From Fluviispira multicolorata (lineage in GTDB: Bacteria; Bdellovibrionota_B; Oligoflexia; Silvanigrellales; Silvanigrellaceae), in contig NZ_WFLN01000005.1 of NCBI RefSeq assembly GCF_009208585.1, positions 269,470 to 333,469 of the forward strand: 64,000 nt of DNA, in the 5' to 3' direction. The notes beneath the pieces were generated by a model. It was not told the origin of the DNA and searched no databases. It saw only the letters and a program-made list of their open reading frames with translations. Of the stretch, positions 17,739-26,670 are shown piece after piece (position 1 is the stretch's first letter; each line of letters opens with the position of its first letter). Both the position numbers and the translations under genes were made by a program.

Positions 17739-18629
17739 TTAAAACCCTTTTTCGATCCACATTTCATTTATAACTGGTATTTCATCTTTTTCTTTCATTT
17801 TATAGAGCTCTCTTTCAAACTGAGATAGGAGTTTTTCTTTATTAGGATATTGTGCTTTATTTGGAAATACACAATAATAATCTCTCCAATATAATACATT
17901 TCTGTACTGAAAGACAGTCTCTTCAGCACCTAATTTCTTTAAGAGCGCACTTGTTCTTTCTCTGTCTGCAATAAAGAGATCAATTTTGTTTTGCTTTAAT
18001 TTTATAATATTATCTTTATAATCTTTTGTTTCATATAACAGTCTATTTAATTGTAAATTTTCATAGGGATAGAAATCCCAAAATTCTTTTGGATAGGTAA
18101 AGCCAACCACAATACCTACTATTAAATTTTTAGCAACTGCTTCTTCGTAACTTAATGTTTCACTATCACCAATTTCAGTTTTTAATCGATGAAAAATATA
18201 ATTGCGTGTGCGAAGAGAAGTTCTCGGAAAATAAGCATACTTTTTTAAAAGAACCGATTTTTGAATGCCGAGGGCTATATCTGCTTTGCCTTCTTTTATC
18301 ATGGGTACTAATTCATTCCACTTTACGATTTCTACTTCAAAAGGAATTTTTAATTTTTTTAAGATTCGAGTGACAATTTCAACATCAGAGCCAACAATTT
18401 TTGGAGGAGCATTGGGATCAACTGGCTCGACTGGATTTTTAGGATCTTCTTTCTTAGGCGGAGCTTTAGGATCTATTTTAATCACTTCATAAAAGGAATG
18501 CATTTGTACTTCTTCAGCAATGATTTTAATTTTTTTTTCTTCACCTATTAATTGCTTTTGAATGCTAAAAAAAGCAATTATTATGATTAAAGATGATTTC
18601 TTAAAAAATAGAAATTTTCTAATCAGCAT
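17739..18629 (-). CDS. Family 3 periplasmic solute-binding protein with a proline-rich insertion
   Basis: A 296-residue secreted protein with an N-terminal signal peptide of about 28 residues. The family 3 core (amino-acid-type binding proteins) is visible in SDVEIVTRILKKLKIPFEVE and the following VKWNELVPMIKEGKADIALG. Between the first strand and first helix, at about residues 51-76, sits a Pro/Asp/Lys-rich insertion with repeated DPxAPPK/DPKNPVEP units, unusual in this fold and likely a flexible surface loop. It is coupled to the following PhnD-like gene (stop directly adjoins start). It lacks transporter partners. Confidence 0.8.
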   Translation of the reverse strand: MLIRKFLFFKKSSLIIIIAFFSIQKQLIGEEKKIKIIAEEVQMHSFYEVIKIDPKAPPKKEDPKNPVEPVDPNAPPKIVGSDVEIVTRILKKLKIPFEVEIVKWNELVPMIKEGKADIALGIQKSVLLKKYAYFPRTSLRTRNYIFHRLKTEIGDSETLSYEEAVAKNLIVGIVVGFTYPKEFWDFYPYENLQLNRLLYETKDYKDNIIKLKQNKIDLFIADRERTSALLKKLGAEETVFQYRNVLYWRDYYCVFPNKAQYPNKEKLLSQFERELYKMKEKDEIPVINEMWIEKGF

Positions 18630-18712
18630 TGGCGTATCCTTTTGAGAAGGTTATACTGCTTAAGTTGAAAATTTTTTTCAAGAATATTAGTAAGAAAGAG
18701 TAAAGTATTTTT

Positions 18713-19174
18713 ATGAAAATTTGGGTTGATGCAGATGCCTGTCCTGCTGCGGTTAAAGAAATTGTTTTCAAAGCTTCTGAACGATTGAAGGTAGAAGTGT
18801 GCTTGGTCGCAAACCAAGAGTTAAAAATCCCAAAGTCACCAATAATTACAATGGTAAAGGTTCCCAAAGGTTTTGATGTTGCCGATGCATACATCGTCCA
18901 AAATTTGAATGCAAATGATATGGTAATCACAGCTGATGTGCCTCTTGCTGCCTTAGTTGTTGAAAAAGGAGCTCTTGCAATCAATCCACGTGGGGAGCTT
19001 TATAATGAAGGTAACATTTCTGAAAGGCTTTCTGTGAGGAACTTTATGCAGTCTATGCGTGAGAGCGGCCTCATACAAGGAGGAGGACCGGCACAATTTA
19101 ATCCTGCCGATAAGCAAAGATTTGCTTCTACATTTGATAAATATTTACACATATTAATAAAAAAATCTAAATGA
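18713..19174 (+). CDS. yaiI: YaiI/YqxD family protein (DUF188)
   Basis: A 153-residue protein matching the UPF0178 family over its full length: start MKIWVDADACPAAVKEI, middle DVADAYIVQN and ITADVPLAALVVEKGA, then NPRGELY and the C-terminal GGGPAQFNPADKQRFAS. The fold is PIN-like, with conserved acidic residues, and the biochemical role is unresolved. It is transcribed alone between genes on the opposite strand and ends five bases before the phospholipase-like gene's stop. Family assignment is firm; function is not. Confidence 0.92.
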   Translation: MKIWVDADACPAAVKEIVFKASERLKVEVCLVANQELKIPKSPIITMVKVPKGFDVADAYIVQNLNANDMVITADVPLAALVVEKGALAINPRGELYNEGNISERLSVRNFMQSMRESGLIQGGGPAQFNPADKQRFASTFDKYLHILIKKSK

Positions 19175-19178
19175 AATA

Positions 19179-20585
19179 TTAATTTTGTAAAATATATTTT
19201 GTGACACTGCGCGTGTGAATGCCAGTTCGTTTCATTAATTTATATGAAATATTCATAAGAATATCTTTTTGGTCAGTATCTAAATTTTTAATAATATCTG
19301 ATGTATTGATATTAAAGTCAAAAATATACTCAGGATCATATACATATTTATAAGGCAATGTGCGAGCAAGCAAAGAGGAAATATCTTTATTATATTTTTC
19401 AAATATAACACTCCCATATGTTGGTAGAGTATCAAGGTTTGATTCTTTTGTAATTGTTTCTCGAATATAATTATTGATGGTATTTGCGTCTAATAAATTA
19501 CTATCTGGAAGCGCTAATACATAAAGAAGTCTATCATTTGCTATGTTATTTTTTCTTAAATAATAAAGATAATTATAGACAATTTGCTCATATATTAAAT
19601 GTCTATTTGAAATGATATTTATAGCATCGCTTTTGCTCTTGTGAGTTTTAATAAATGTGCCTTCAAGAATGTCTAAAATATTGAATGCAATTAAGTCACT
19701 GCTTGAAAAACCAGGTAAAGGAGTGACATGAAATGGCTGAGTTAAATCTTGAATATAATGTAAACTCCAACCTAGAAAGCGGTATCCCCAGTAAGGATGT
19801 CCATGTTTAAAGGCAAATTGTGCAAGTTCTTTAAAAAGATAAAAGCGAAACTCTGCATAGGTTTTAGTTAAAAATGGAGCAGCCTTATAAATAAGTGAGG
19901 AGTTTTGATAAAAACCCATATGAAAAGGAGCTTGGCTGCTAAAAACAAGATGTGGATTTCCAAAGGGTTGAATTCCAAATTGATAATTTAGTTTGTCTGC
20001 ATTTGGACTATCATCAAACAAACCAATATCAAATCCATAGTCCGGTTCATCTGATGCAGTCGTGACAATGTTTAAGGGGGACAGTTGTTCGTTCTGCTCA
20101 ATTTTTATAAAAGAATATGAAATTGTGTTTTTTGATATTTCAGGTAGAAGAATTTCAGTTGATGGAATTTGTATATGTCTGTCACTTGCTTCATCACCTG
20201 GAAGAAGTTGTAAGTAAATTGGAAACTTCATAGCAGGGTTTATCCGCATTGCCATTAAGAACTTTAATTCAATATTTGGATCGTTTTTATAAGAGTTAAA
20301 AGAAAGTTCTTTAGGAGTTGCTGGATAGTAAGAGTATTTATAATTCAATTTTCTATTTAGAGACCAATTTTCTATTTTATTAAATAGATCAGGCAAATCA
20401 CTGTATGTATTATTTAGAAAGTTATTTAAGCTTTCAGGAACTATAATTTTATCTTTTTTAATTTCAGGTAAATTTTTTAAAGCAATTTCTGTAACTAAAG
20501 AATGATTTGACCAGGCAAAGAGACTAATAGAAGGCATAATTATTATCGAAATAATACAATTAATACCAATTCGTAGTATACTCAT
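19179..20585 (-). CDS. Secreted zinc phospholipase C/S1-P1 nuclease-fold protein
   Basis: A 468-residue exported protein. The signal peptide ends SLFA and would be cut to leave Trp25 as the first mature residue, followed by SNHS. In Zn-dependent phospholipases C the mature N-terminal Trp is itself a zinc ligand. The second hallmark, SLHYIQDLTQPFH (about 275-287), is the HxxxD..H zinc site of that fold. A long central region (residues 60-230) is an insertion relative to small bacterial PLCs and is of unknown role. It overlaps the upstream binding-protein gene by 4 bases. It is a plausible T2SS substrate; lipase versus nuclease activity cannot be decided from sequence. Confidence 0.78.
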   Translation of the reverse strand: MSILRIGINCIISIIIMPSISLFAWSNHSLVTEIALKNLPEIKKDKIIVPESLNNFLNNTYSDLPDLFNKIENWSLNRKLNYKYSYYPATPKELSFNSYKNDPNIELKFLMAMRINPAMKFPIYLQLLPGDEASDRHIQIPSTEILLPEISKNTISYSFIKIEQNEQLSPLNIVTTASDEPDYGFDIGLFDDSPNADKLNYQFGIQPFGNPHLVFSSQAPFHMGFYQNSSLIYKAAPFLTKTYAEFRFYLFKELAQFAFKHGHPYWGYRFLGWSLHYIQDLTQPFHVTPLPGFSSSDLIAFNILDILEGTFIKTHKSKSDAINIISNRHLIYEQIVYNYLYYLRKNNIANDRLLYVLALPDSNLLDANTINNYIRETITKESNLDTLPTYGSVIFEKYNKDISSLLARTLPYKYVYDPEYIFDFNINTSDIIKNLDTDQKDILMNISYKLMKRTGIHTRSVTKYILQN

Positions 20586-21361
20586 TTTTCATTTACTTTC
20601 TTTATTGCTGCATTTATTTTCTTCATAGTATTCTCACTAATTTCTTTTGAGCACATAAAATATCGAGATTCTGCATCGACAATATCTTTTAATGTTTTTA
20701 TCTTAACTACTTGTCTAATTTTTTTATTATTTTTGATGTGAAATTGTATTTCATTTAAGGCAAAGTATGTGTAGTCGGCGTCTTTATGGGCTACTGATTC
20801 TAAAATGCCTTCAGGCTCTAATGATGTTACTTTAATTTTATTTTTATCAACTTTTTCCAATTCTGTAGATATATAATTTTTATTTTTTGCTAGAACTTTA
20901 TTCATATACTCACCAAATGAATAACCAATCTTAGTAATTGGAATTAAAGACTGATCTCTTGTTATATCTTCAAACGTACTATATTTATCAAAACGTTTGT
21001 CCTCTTTTCGAATTGCGAGTACGGTTAACTTGTCTTTATAATAAGGTATAGAAAAATGCGAAAATTCTTGTCTGTCTTTTGTTATATATGCGGACGGTAT
21101 ACACACTTTTTCTAATCTTTCTTTTATTGCAAGTATAGAGCGAGATGTTGGTGAAATTTGAAATTCATAAGGTATTTCCGCTTCTTTCATTACTTTTTTA
21201 ATTAAAATAAAAAGCTCACCCCCTTCTAATTTTTTACTAGTTTTATTTATAATAAAATATGGAGGACGATCTTGGTAGTGAAGATATATTTTTTCTGATT
21301 CAGCAAATAAACTTTTATTTATTAATATGCCAAATAGAGTAAAAAGTAAAAATCGAATCAT
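20582..21361 (-). CDS. Family 3 periplasmic solute-binding protein
   Basis: A 259-residue exported protein. Its signal peptide (residues 1-20, ending LFAES) is followed by a family 3 binding core: YLHYQDRPPYFIINK, GGELFILIKKVMKEAEIPYEF, then the second lobe with SFGEYMNKVL and ADYTYFALNEIQF. GGAGG lies seven bases before the ATG. It is the first gene of a pair with the phospholipase-like gene (4-base overlap), a pairing not typical for uptake systems. No ABC membrane subunits are nearby, so it may be an orphan ligand-binding or sensory protein. Confidence 0.8.
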   Translation of the reverse strand: MIRFLLFTLFGILINKSLFAESEKIYLHYQDRPPYFIINKTSKKLEGGELFILIKKVMKEAEIPYEFQISPTSRSILAIKERLEKVCIPSAYITKDRQEFSHFSIPYYKDKLTVLAIRKEDKRFDKYSTFEDITRDQSLIPITKIGYSFGEYMNKVLAKNKNYISTELEKVDKNKIKVTSLEPEGILESVAHKDADYTYFALNEIQFHIKNNKKIRQVVKIKTLKDIVDAESRYFMCSKEISENTMKKINAAIKKVNEK

Positions 21362-21681
21362 GCATAATCCTCCAATATATTTAAATAAACTCTACGATTG
21401 ATTGCGTTTATAAGTCAAGAGTAGCTCAGTTAAGTATATATCTAACATATTAACTATTATGCAATAAATTAGCAGATATCTTTAATAAAAATATGAATTT
21501 ATATGATTTATGGAATAATATTTGTTTGGATTTAGAATAGTTTTTCACTTTGTGGCGTCAAAATACCTTGATAAAGAAGAAAATTTTGCCGTTGAAAATA
21601 TTCCTAATCAAGGTGTCGTATATATATTTGAATTTGTGCTCAAAAATAAATTTAAAATATAATTGAATTTATTTTTTTAAA
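21362..21681. other. Intergenic region with an 8-bp inverted repeat
   Basis: This 320-base AT-rich gap holds no open frame worth calling. ACCTTGAT (21565-21572) and ATCAAGGT (21607-21614) form an inverted repeat with a 34-base loop that could be a structured RNA end or regulator site. The promoter of the binding-protein/phospholipase pair should lie in the first 100 bases. Confidence 0.4.
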
Positions 21682-22158
21682 TTAATCACAAATACCTTTG
21701 TAGTTTTGTCTAATTTGTTGCTCAATTTTTTCTAAAACATTTGAAACTCTTGAGTTTATTATGAAAATAGGTTTTTTAATAGACTTTGATTCAGTTTTTT
21801 CAACGCCATTTGGATCTTTATATTTGTATTCAAAGTTTGTCGCAAGCCAAGTACCAGTTACAAGGTTTGGATCACGAATACTCTCGTCAGAAGCAATGAT
21901 TGCATTATTATTTAATATATTGAGTGCATCGTTTGCCTCTGTTCCTTTAAGTGCAAACATACCTGTGCTTTGCTTTTCTTTAGAAATTTCTTGAAATTTA
22001 CATTTAAGTGCATATGCGTATACTGTATTATTTTGTTGAAAAATAATAGCTTCCATTTGGCCGCCGCCTGACCTTACTATTGAAAAAAAATTAATAGAAA
22101 CATCTGACGCAAAAGCTGTACTAGTTGATAGCATTAAACCAAAAATAATCTTTTTCAT
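21682..22158 (-). CDS. Small exported protein of unknown function
   Basis: A 158-residue protein with a clear signal peptide (MKKIIFGLMLSTSTAFA, cleavage before SDVS). The mature part has two cysteines (KCKFQE and the C-terminal GICD) that could form a disulfide linking middle and C-terminus. GGAGA precedes the start at good distance. The sequence matches no family I know. It is followed by about 270 bases of AT-rich DNA before the OsmC gene and appears monocistronic. Confidence 0.7.
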   Translation of the reverse strand: MKKIIFGLMLSTSTAFASDVSINFFSIVRSGGGQMEAIIFQQNNTVYAYALKCKFQEISKEKQSTGMFALKGTEANDALNILNNNAIIASDESIRDPNLVTGTWLATNFEYKYKDPNGVEKTESKSIKKPIFIINSRVSNVLEKIEQQIRQNYKGICD

Positions 22159-22432
22159 AAGATCTCCTTTGTATTATAAATAAAAAAATATACGGACATT
22201 AATAATCTATATGGCATTTAACACCGCACAATAAACAAGTCAACGGGCTAAAATAATTAAATTAAATTTTGTCAGTCAGATTTTAATTAAAATAATTTAT
22301 AATAAAAAAAAATAAAATTATTTTTAAATAAGAAACATAATTTGAAATTCTATTTTTTTTAAATGCACTTAATTTATAATTAAATTGTGAGGATTTTTTG
22401 GGATTTTTTTAAGAAGCTACTTGAACTATTTT

Positions 22433-22840
22433 TTAAACTCTTTCATACTTTTCTTGGATAACTGTGTTCTCAGAAAGAGACATTCTAACAGGACAGGTTT
22501 TACCAACTCCGACGAGTCTTCTAAAATCATCATCTGAACAATTCGTTTTTAATAAAAAAGTAACAATTAACTTTGATATTCTGCGCGGTGAAGTAGACAT
22601 TTCTTTTTCTATGTGAAATTCGATAGAAGATAGATTTATATTATTTCTATTTGCATACATCCCTATAACAGTTGATGCACAGGCACCTAGGGACGCCGCA
22701 CAGAGATCGGTGGGTGAAAATGAACTCCCATCTCCTCCATTGTCTACTGGAGCAGTTGTTTTTATAATTGCTCCGGAAGGTCCGTGTGTTATTTCTGTTG
22801 AATTTACGCCGACCAACTTACCTGTAATTTTAAGACCCAT
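22433..22840 (-). CDS. OsmC/YhfA-family protein
   Basis: A 135-residue stand-alone OsmC-family protein. The start at 22840 is chosen over an upstream in-frame codon because AGGAAA lies just before it and the homology begins with MGLKITGKL. Both redox cysteines are present, in SLGACASTVIG and GKTCPVRMSL. The family reduces organic hydroperoxides or acts on activated acyl groups in the cytoplasm. It is divergent from the membrane-protein gene at 22937 with a 96-base shared promoter region. It is distinct in sequence from the OsmC domain at 1969-3177. Confidence 0.88.
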   Translation of the reverse strand: MGLKITGKLVGVNSTEITHGPSGAIIKTTAPVDNGGDGSSFSPTDLCAASLGACASTVIGMYANRNNINLSSIEFHIEKEMSTSPRRISKLIVTFLLKTNCSDDDFRRLVGVGKTCPVRMSLSENTVIQEKYERV

Positions 22841-22936
22841 AGGAATTTCCTTTATAAATACCTGATAAAACGACTTGCAGCGATAGAGCGAAAAGAATAC
22901 CACTGAAGTGATGTTTGTTCTAGTGGAGGATTGATT

Positions 22937-23437
22937 ATGTACGATATTATACTGTTTGTTCATTCCTGGTTAAGATGGATTATAATTTTATCCTTATTTA
23001 TAGTCTTATTTAAATCCACTCAAGGTTGGCTCAAAAACGCCACCTACCAAAAAGGCGACAAAATTTGGGGTGGAATCCTCATTGGCTCAATCCATTTACA
23101 GCTTCTCATAGGGCTTATTTTATATTTTTCTCTCAGTCCTATAGTAAGGACTGCAATGTCTAATATGGGTTTTGCTATGAAAAATCCTGCTTTGCGTTAT
23201 TGGGCAGTTGAGCATTTTGTAAGCATTCTTATTTTTGCAACTTTAATTCAATTTGGTAGAATTTTTTCAAAGCGCGCAAATCAAGACCTTAAAAAACATA
23301 AGAGAATGGCAATTTTTGCTTGGGCAGGAATGTTAATTCTTGTTGCAACATTGCCTTGGCCACTCCGTAAAGATATTGGTCGCCCTCTTTTTGCAGACTT
23401 TCCAACTCATACTCAACTTATTGCCAATCCAGAGTGA
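22937..23437 (+). CDS. Four-helix membrane protein, cytochrome-b-like family
   Basis: A 166-residue protein with about four transmembrane helices and conserved histidines (FVHSWLRW, IHLQLLIGLIL, VEHFVS, KHKRM), a pattern shared with small membrane proteins often labelled cytochrome b in Bacteroidetes. The histidines could bind haem, but no biochemical role is established. The ATG at 22937 has GGAGG seven bases upstream, so I prefer it to the TTG six bases earlier. It is followed after 32 bases by folE2 and probably shares its transcript. Confidence 0.75.
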   Translation: MYDIILFVHSWLRWIIILSLFIVLFKSTQGWLKNATYQKGDKIWGGILIGSIHLQLLIGLILYFSLSPIVRTAMSNMGFAMKNPALRYWAVEHFVSILIFATLIQFGRIFSKRANQDLKKHKRMAIFAWAGMLILVATLPWPLRKDIGRPLFADFPTHTQLIANPE

Positions 23438-23469
23438 GCATTCTTATTTAAAGTTTTAAAGGTTATAGC

Positions 23470-24249
23470 ATGCAAGATACGCAGAATTTTTTAGACAACC
23501 GCAAAGTTAAAATTGCAAAAGTTGGAATTAAAGATGTTAAATATCCTATTTTTTATAAGGACACATCTGAGAAAAATAACTTTCCAAGCGTAGCGAATTT
23601 TTCATTTTATGTAGAATTGCCTGCCGAAAAAAAAGGGACTCACATGAGTCGCTTTCCTACGTTACTTTATGAATTTGCTCCTCACTTTTCTCTCAATAAA
23701 TTCGAAAAAATGACTGAAAATATGTTGAATACATTGGAAACGAGTAAAGCATATTTAGAAGTTGATTTTATATATTTTTATGAAAAAGAAGCGCCTGTTT
23801 CAAAATTAAAAGGTGTGACTGATATTTGTGTAAATATTCAAACTGAAGCACAGTTAAATCAAAAAACAAAAACTAAGCTCAGCTTGCAAATTCCAATTAA
23901 AAGTCTATGTCCATGTAGCAAAGCTATTTCCGAATATGGTGCACATAGTCAGAGAAGCCATTTGACTATTTCTATTTGGAATCCGACTCTTTCAATTTTA
24001 GAATGCATTGACATTGCGGACAATTCTGCATCTTCTGCAATTTATCCTATTCTTAAAAGAGCAGATGAAAAATATGTGACTGAAAAAGCATACAACAATC
24101 CACGTTTTGTTGAAGATCTTGTACGTGAAGCTGCTCTGCTTTTAAAAAATAAATGTCCTCACTCCCGTTTTGAAGTGAGTTCAGAGAATTTTGAATCCAT
24201 TCACAATCACAATGCTTACGCATTTATTTGTAGTGACGATCTGAGTTGA
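23470..24249 (+). CDS. folE2: GTP cyclohydrolase IB
   Basis: A 259-residue enzyme of the COG1469 family that converts GTP to 7,8-dihydroneopterin triphosphate, the first step of folate (and queuosine) synthesis. Diagnostic stretches are GTHMSRFPTLLYEF, the metal/catalytic-Cys region SLCPCSKAISEYGAHSQRSH and the C-terminal CPHSRFEV. This metal-flexible type replaces zinc-dependent FolE. The gene directly follows a small membrane-protein gene. A degraded partial copy lies 0.9 kb downstream at 25150-25625, with an unrelated gene between the two copies. Confidence 0.95.
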   Translation: MQDTQNFLDNRKVKIAKVGIKDVKYPIFYKDTSEKNNFPSVANFSFYVELPAEKKGTHMSRFPTLLYEFAPHFSLNKFEKMTENMLNTLETSKAYLEVDFIYFYEKEAPVSKLKGVTDICVNIQTEAQLNQKTKTKLSLQIPIKSLCPCSKAISEYGAHSQRSHLTISIWNPTLSILECIDIADNSASSAIYPILKRADEKYVTEKAYNNPRFVEDLVREAALLLKNKCPHSRFEVSSENFESIHNHNAYAFICSDDLS

Positions 24250-24326
24250 ATTTATAAGCGGAAAATCAGTGAAGCAAAGTTATTTTTATTGCTGTCATAG
24301 CAAATAATAATAGTAGAAAGAGGAGT

Positions 24327-24881
24327 CTAATAGCCACAATAAATGCCGTTTGCATCTCCCCCATCTCCATAAAAGTGATCACAAACATTATATTTTATAG
24401 TAACTTCTTTATTTGTATTATTTTTTATGTAGATATTATATAGATAATTATAGTTACTTCCTTCTGATAAGGTGGCGGACGCATCACCTGACATTTCTGC
24501 TACTGATGATGTCCATTCTCCTCCAATGCCATTAGACAAGGTGCTTTTTACCTGCACTGAGCCATCAGAAATAGTGCTTGTTGGGCTAAAAACCATCTTT
24601 GGCACTGGTTTAAGAACCCCTCCTCCAACTGGGTAATAACCTGTATCGTGAGAGAAAGGACTCATGGTATACCAAAAACTATGATTCCCATTACTCCCAT
24701 AGTCACAATGCTTTTGTTCACCAGGTTGGACTGTACATGTATTTGAATAACCACAGTAGTTATGTGTGGTGTAAAAGCCACCTGGACAATCTTTCGCAAA
24801 AGCATTTATTGTGGTTCCACATAAAACAGTAGCTATGAATAATTTATTTAAGTTATTCATTTGAAAATTAGCAAATTTCAT
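24327..24881 (-). CDS. Cysteine-rich exported protein of unknown function
   Basis: A 184-residue exported protein. GGAG before the ATG at 24881 sets the start; the signal peptide ends INAFA before KDCPGG. The mature N-terminal 50 residues hold five cysteines in CPGGFYTTHNYCGYSNTC and KHCDYG, and two more lie near the C-terminus (VCDHF, YCGY), suggesting a disulfide-bonded head and tail. The middle is Ser/Thr/Gly-rich and beta-type. It lies between folE2 and its degraded copy, as if inserted there. No family is recognised; a secreted effector or adhesin is possible. Confidence 0.7.
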   Translation of the reverse strand: MKFANFQMNNLNKLFIATVLCGTTINAFAKDCPGGFYTTHNYCGYSNTCTVQPGEQKHCDYGSNGNHSFWYTMSPFSHDTGYYPVGGGVLKPVPKMVFSPTSTISDGSVQVKSTLSNGIGGEWTSSVAEMSGDASATLSEGSNYNYLYNIYIKNNTNKEVTIKYNVCDHFYGDGGDANGIYCGY

Positions 24882-25149
24882 CTTTTAATCTCCTATAAAA
24901 TAATAAAAATTTTTTTGTATACAGTTTCTTGAAAAAAAACATGCAGATATTCACTCGTATAAAGTCAGCGAAGTATTAAATATTAAATGTCAATATAAGT
25001 TCTAAAATATTTTCCTTCATTTCCTTAAAACTTATTTCTTTAAGTGATAAGAATTCAGTATCATACCTGTTTATAAAGTCAAGATAGTTTATTATTTATT
25101 CTTTAAATTTGATTTTATGTTGAATTGCCAGCCTAAAAAAATGAGATTC

Positions 25150-25625
25150 ATATGATTTGCTTTCCTTCGTTACTTTATGATATTTCTCCTCACTTTTCTC
25201 TCGGTAAATTTGCAAAAATGCTGAATATATTGGAAGCGAGCAAAACATATTTAGACGTTGATTTTATATATTTTTATGAAAAATAATAACTTGTTTTAAA
25301 ATTAAAAGGCGTGACTAATATTTGTGTAAATATTCAAACTGAAGAAAGATCAAGTGGAAAAAAATAAGATCAGTTTGCAAATTATAATTAAAAGTTTATG
25401 TCCATGTAGCTTTGCAATTTAACCTATTCTTAAAAGAGCAGATGAAAATATGTGACTGAAAAAGCATATAATAATCTACGTTTTGTTGAATACCTAGCAC
25501 GTAAAGTCGCTTTGATTTTAAAAAATAAATGTCCTCACTCCCGTTTTGAAGTGAGTTCAGAAAATTTTGAATTTATTCACAAGCAAAATGCTTACGCATT
25601 TATTTGTAGTGACGATCTGAGTTGA
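25150..25625 (+). pseudogene. Degraded second copy of folE2
   Basis: Nucleotide similarity to folE2 is visible along its length, from the MSRFPTLLYEF region (compare 23641) to the stop codon (compare 24249), where about 80 bases are almost identical. The 609 bases of the intact gene have shrunk to 476, and the codons after the CPC catalytic cysteine are deleted. Several in-frame stops and frameshifts follow. It is non-functional and most likely the remains of a duplication. Confidence 0.9.
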
Positions 25626-25646
25626 ATTTTGAACAGATGTGTAAAA

Positions 25647-25858
25647 TTAAGCGATGAAAAGTGTCACATTTTTTGACGAATAATTAATATCAATATTATT
25701 TTTGAGCATCCATAGAACTGCTTTCTCTTTTATATTAGCTCGTTTACTTTCATAAATAAATTCTCTACTATCAATATATAATTTTATTTTTTCATTTTTT
25801 GTAATATTTTCAATTTAGAAAAATCATCTATCGTTATTTCAGCACCATAACTTTTCAT
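25647..25858 (-). pseudogene. Frameshifted remnant of a small gene
   Basis: Starting at an ATG (25858) the frame reads MKSYGAEITIDDFSKLKIL, then shifts by one near an AAAAATGAAAAAAT stretch into a frame ending NIDINYSSKNVTLFIA and a stop at 25647. The two halves together would give about 70 residues. Upstream, another frame continues with SKVIVVSDRDKA before stops. The family is unknown; the style is that of a small soluble protein. The break marks it as decayed or mis-sequenced. Confidence 0.45.
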
Positions 25859-26162
25859 TGATTCTTTATTTACTACGCCTTATCTCTATCGCTCACCACA
25901 ATAACTTTTGATTATTGCAACATAGAGTTGTTTAAAGCCTTCGCCTGCAAGACGACTTTGAGAGGTCGACTCTCATCTCATACACAGCATTGCTGTAAAA
26001 TATCTTTCGATATTCACATCATTCGTGGCACACTTTTTGCAAGACCTCGCCAACTGAATCAGAAAGTTTAAGATCTTTATATTTAACAAGTCTATCCTAG
26101 ATCGTTTGAATTGGGCACTGTAACTAAAAGTCATTTATTCTGAAGTTTGCACACTGCTGCTT

Positions 26163-26351
26163 TTAAGGAAGATCACGGTTTGTAGATAAATAATTTAGAT
26201 CCTCTTTTACTTTTTTTCTGATCTGATCCAGTACTTCTATTTTTCTTCTTTTAATCGCTCTAAGATTAAATTCATTTATTTTATATCTTCCGCAGTTTTT
26301 ACAATCGATAGAAGCAATATCATCACTCGAGTTGGTTTCGATTAGGGCTTC
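26163..26351 (-). pseudogene. Fragment of a protein with a CKNCG zinc-ribbon motif
   Basis: An open stretch of 62 codons without a usable start encodes IDCKNCGRYKINEF followed by a basic helix and a stop. A CxxCG pair followed by a Lys/Arg-rich helix suggests the C-terminal end of a zinc-ribbon protein. The upstream frame is closed by a stop, so only the tail survives. Confidence 0.35.
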
Positions 26352-26361
26352 TTATGATTGA

Positions 26362-26511
26362 TCCTTCTTAAGGCAAAATCAACATACAAGACCCCTTATA
26401 AGGGGCTACATCAAATGGGACAAGCGAGGCTGGACTTTTCCTAAGCTCCAAGAAATCCTTGGAAGAATGGGATACAATATTAAAATTTCATTTGCCCCAA
26501 AGGACAAATAA
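26362..26511 (+). pseudogene. C-terminal remnant of an XRE-type (HTH_37) antitoxin-like regulator
   Basis: A 49-codon open stretch with no start codon encodes RPLIRGYIKWDKRG and then FPKLQEILGRMGYNIKI before the stop. The end of an HTH recognition helix followed by F-x-L-x-x-L-x-x-I-L-x-x-M-G-Y is the tail of small XRE antitoxins that partner RelE/HigB toxins. Only the last third is left. Confidence 0.4.
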
Positions 26512-26670
26512 TGGTGGAAACTTTATGATTCTGAAAGAAAATCTGAACCCCGAATATGATTTTTTTAAATTTTTGTGCTCTTTCAAAAGGATTAAGAATA
26601 CCTATTGCTAATTTAATATTAAAAATTAAATTTAAAAACATAATATCAAAAGTTTGAAATTTATGTTTAA

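Noticed and set aside
22841..22963. 41-codon N-terminal extension of the OsmC protein
   Set aside because: The homology and a good ribosome site begin at 22840; the extension overlaps the divergent gene's start.
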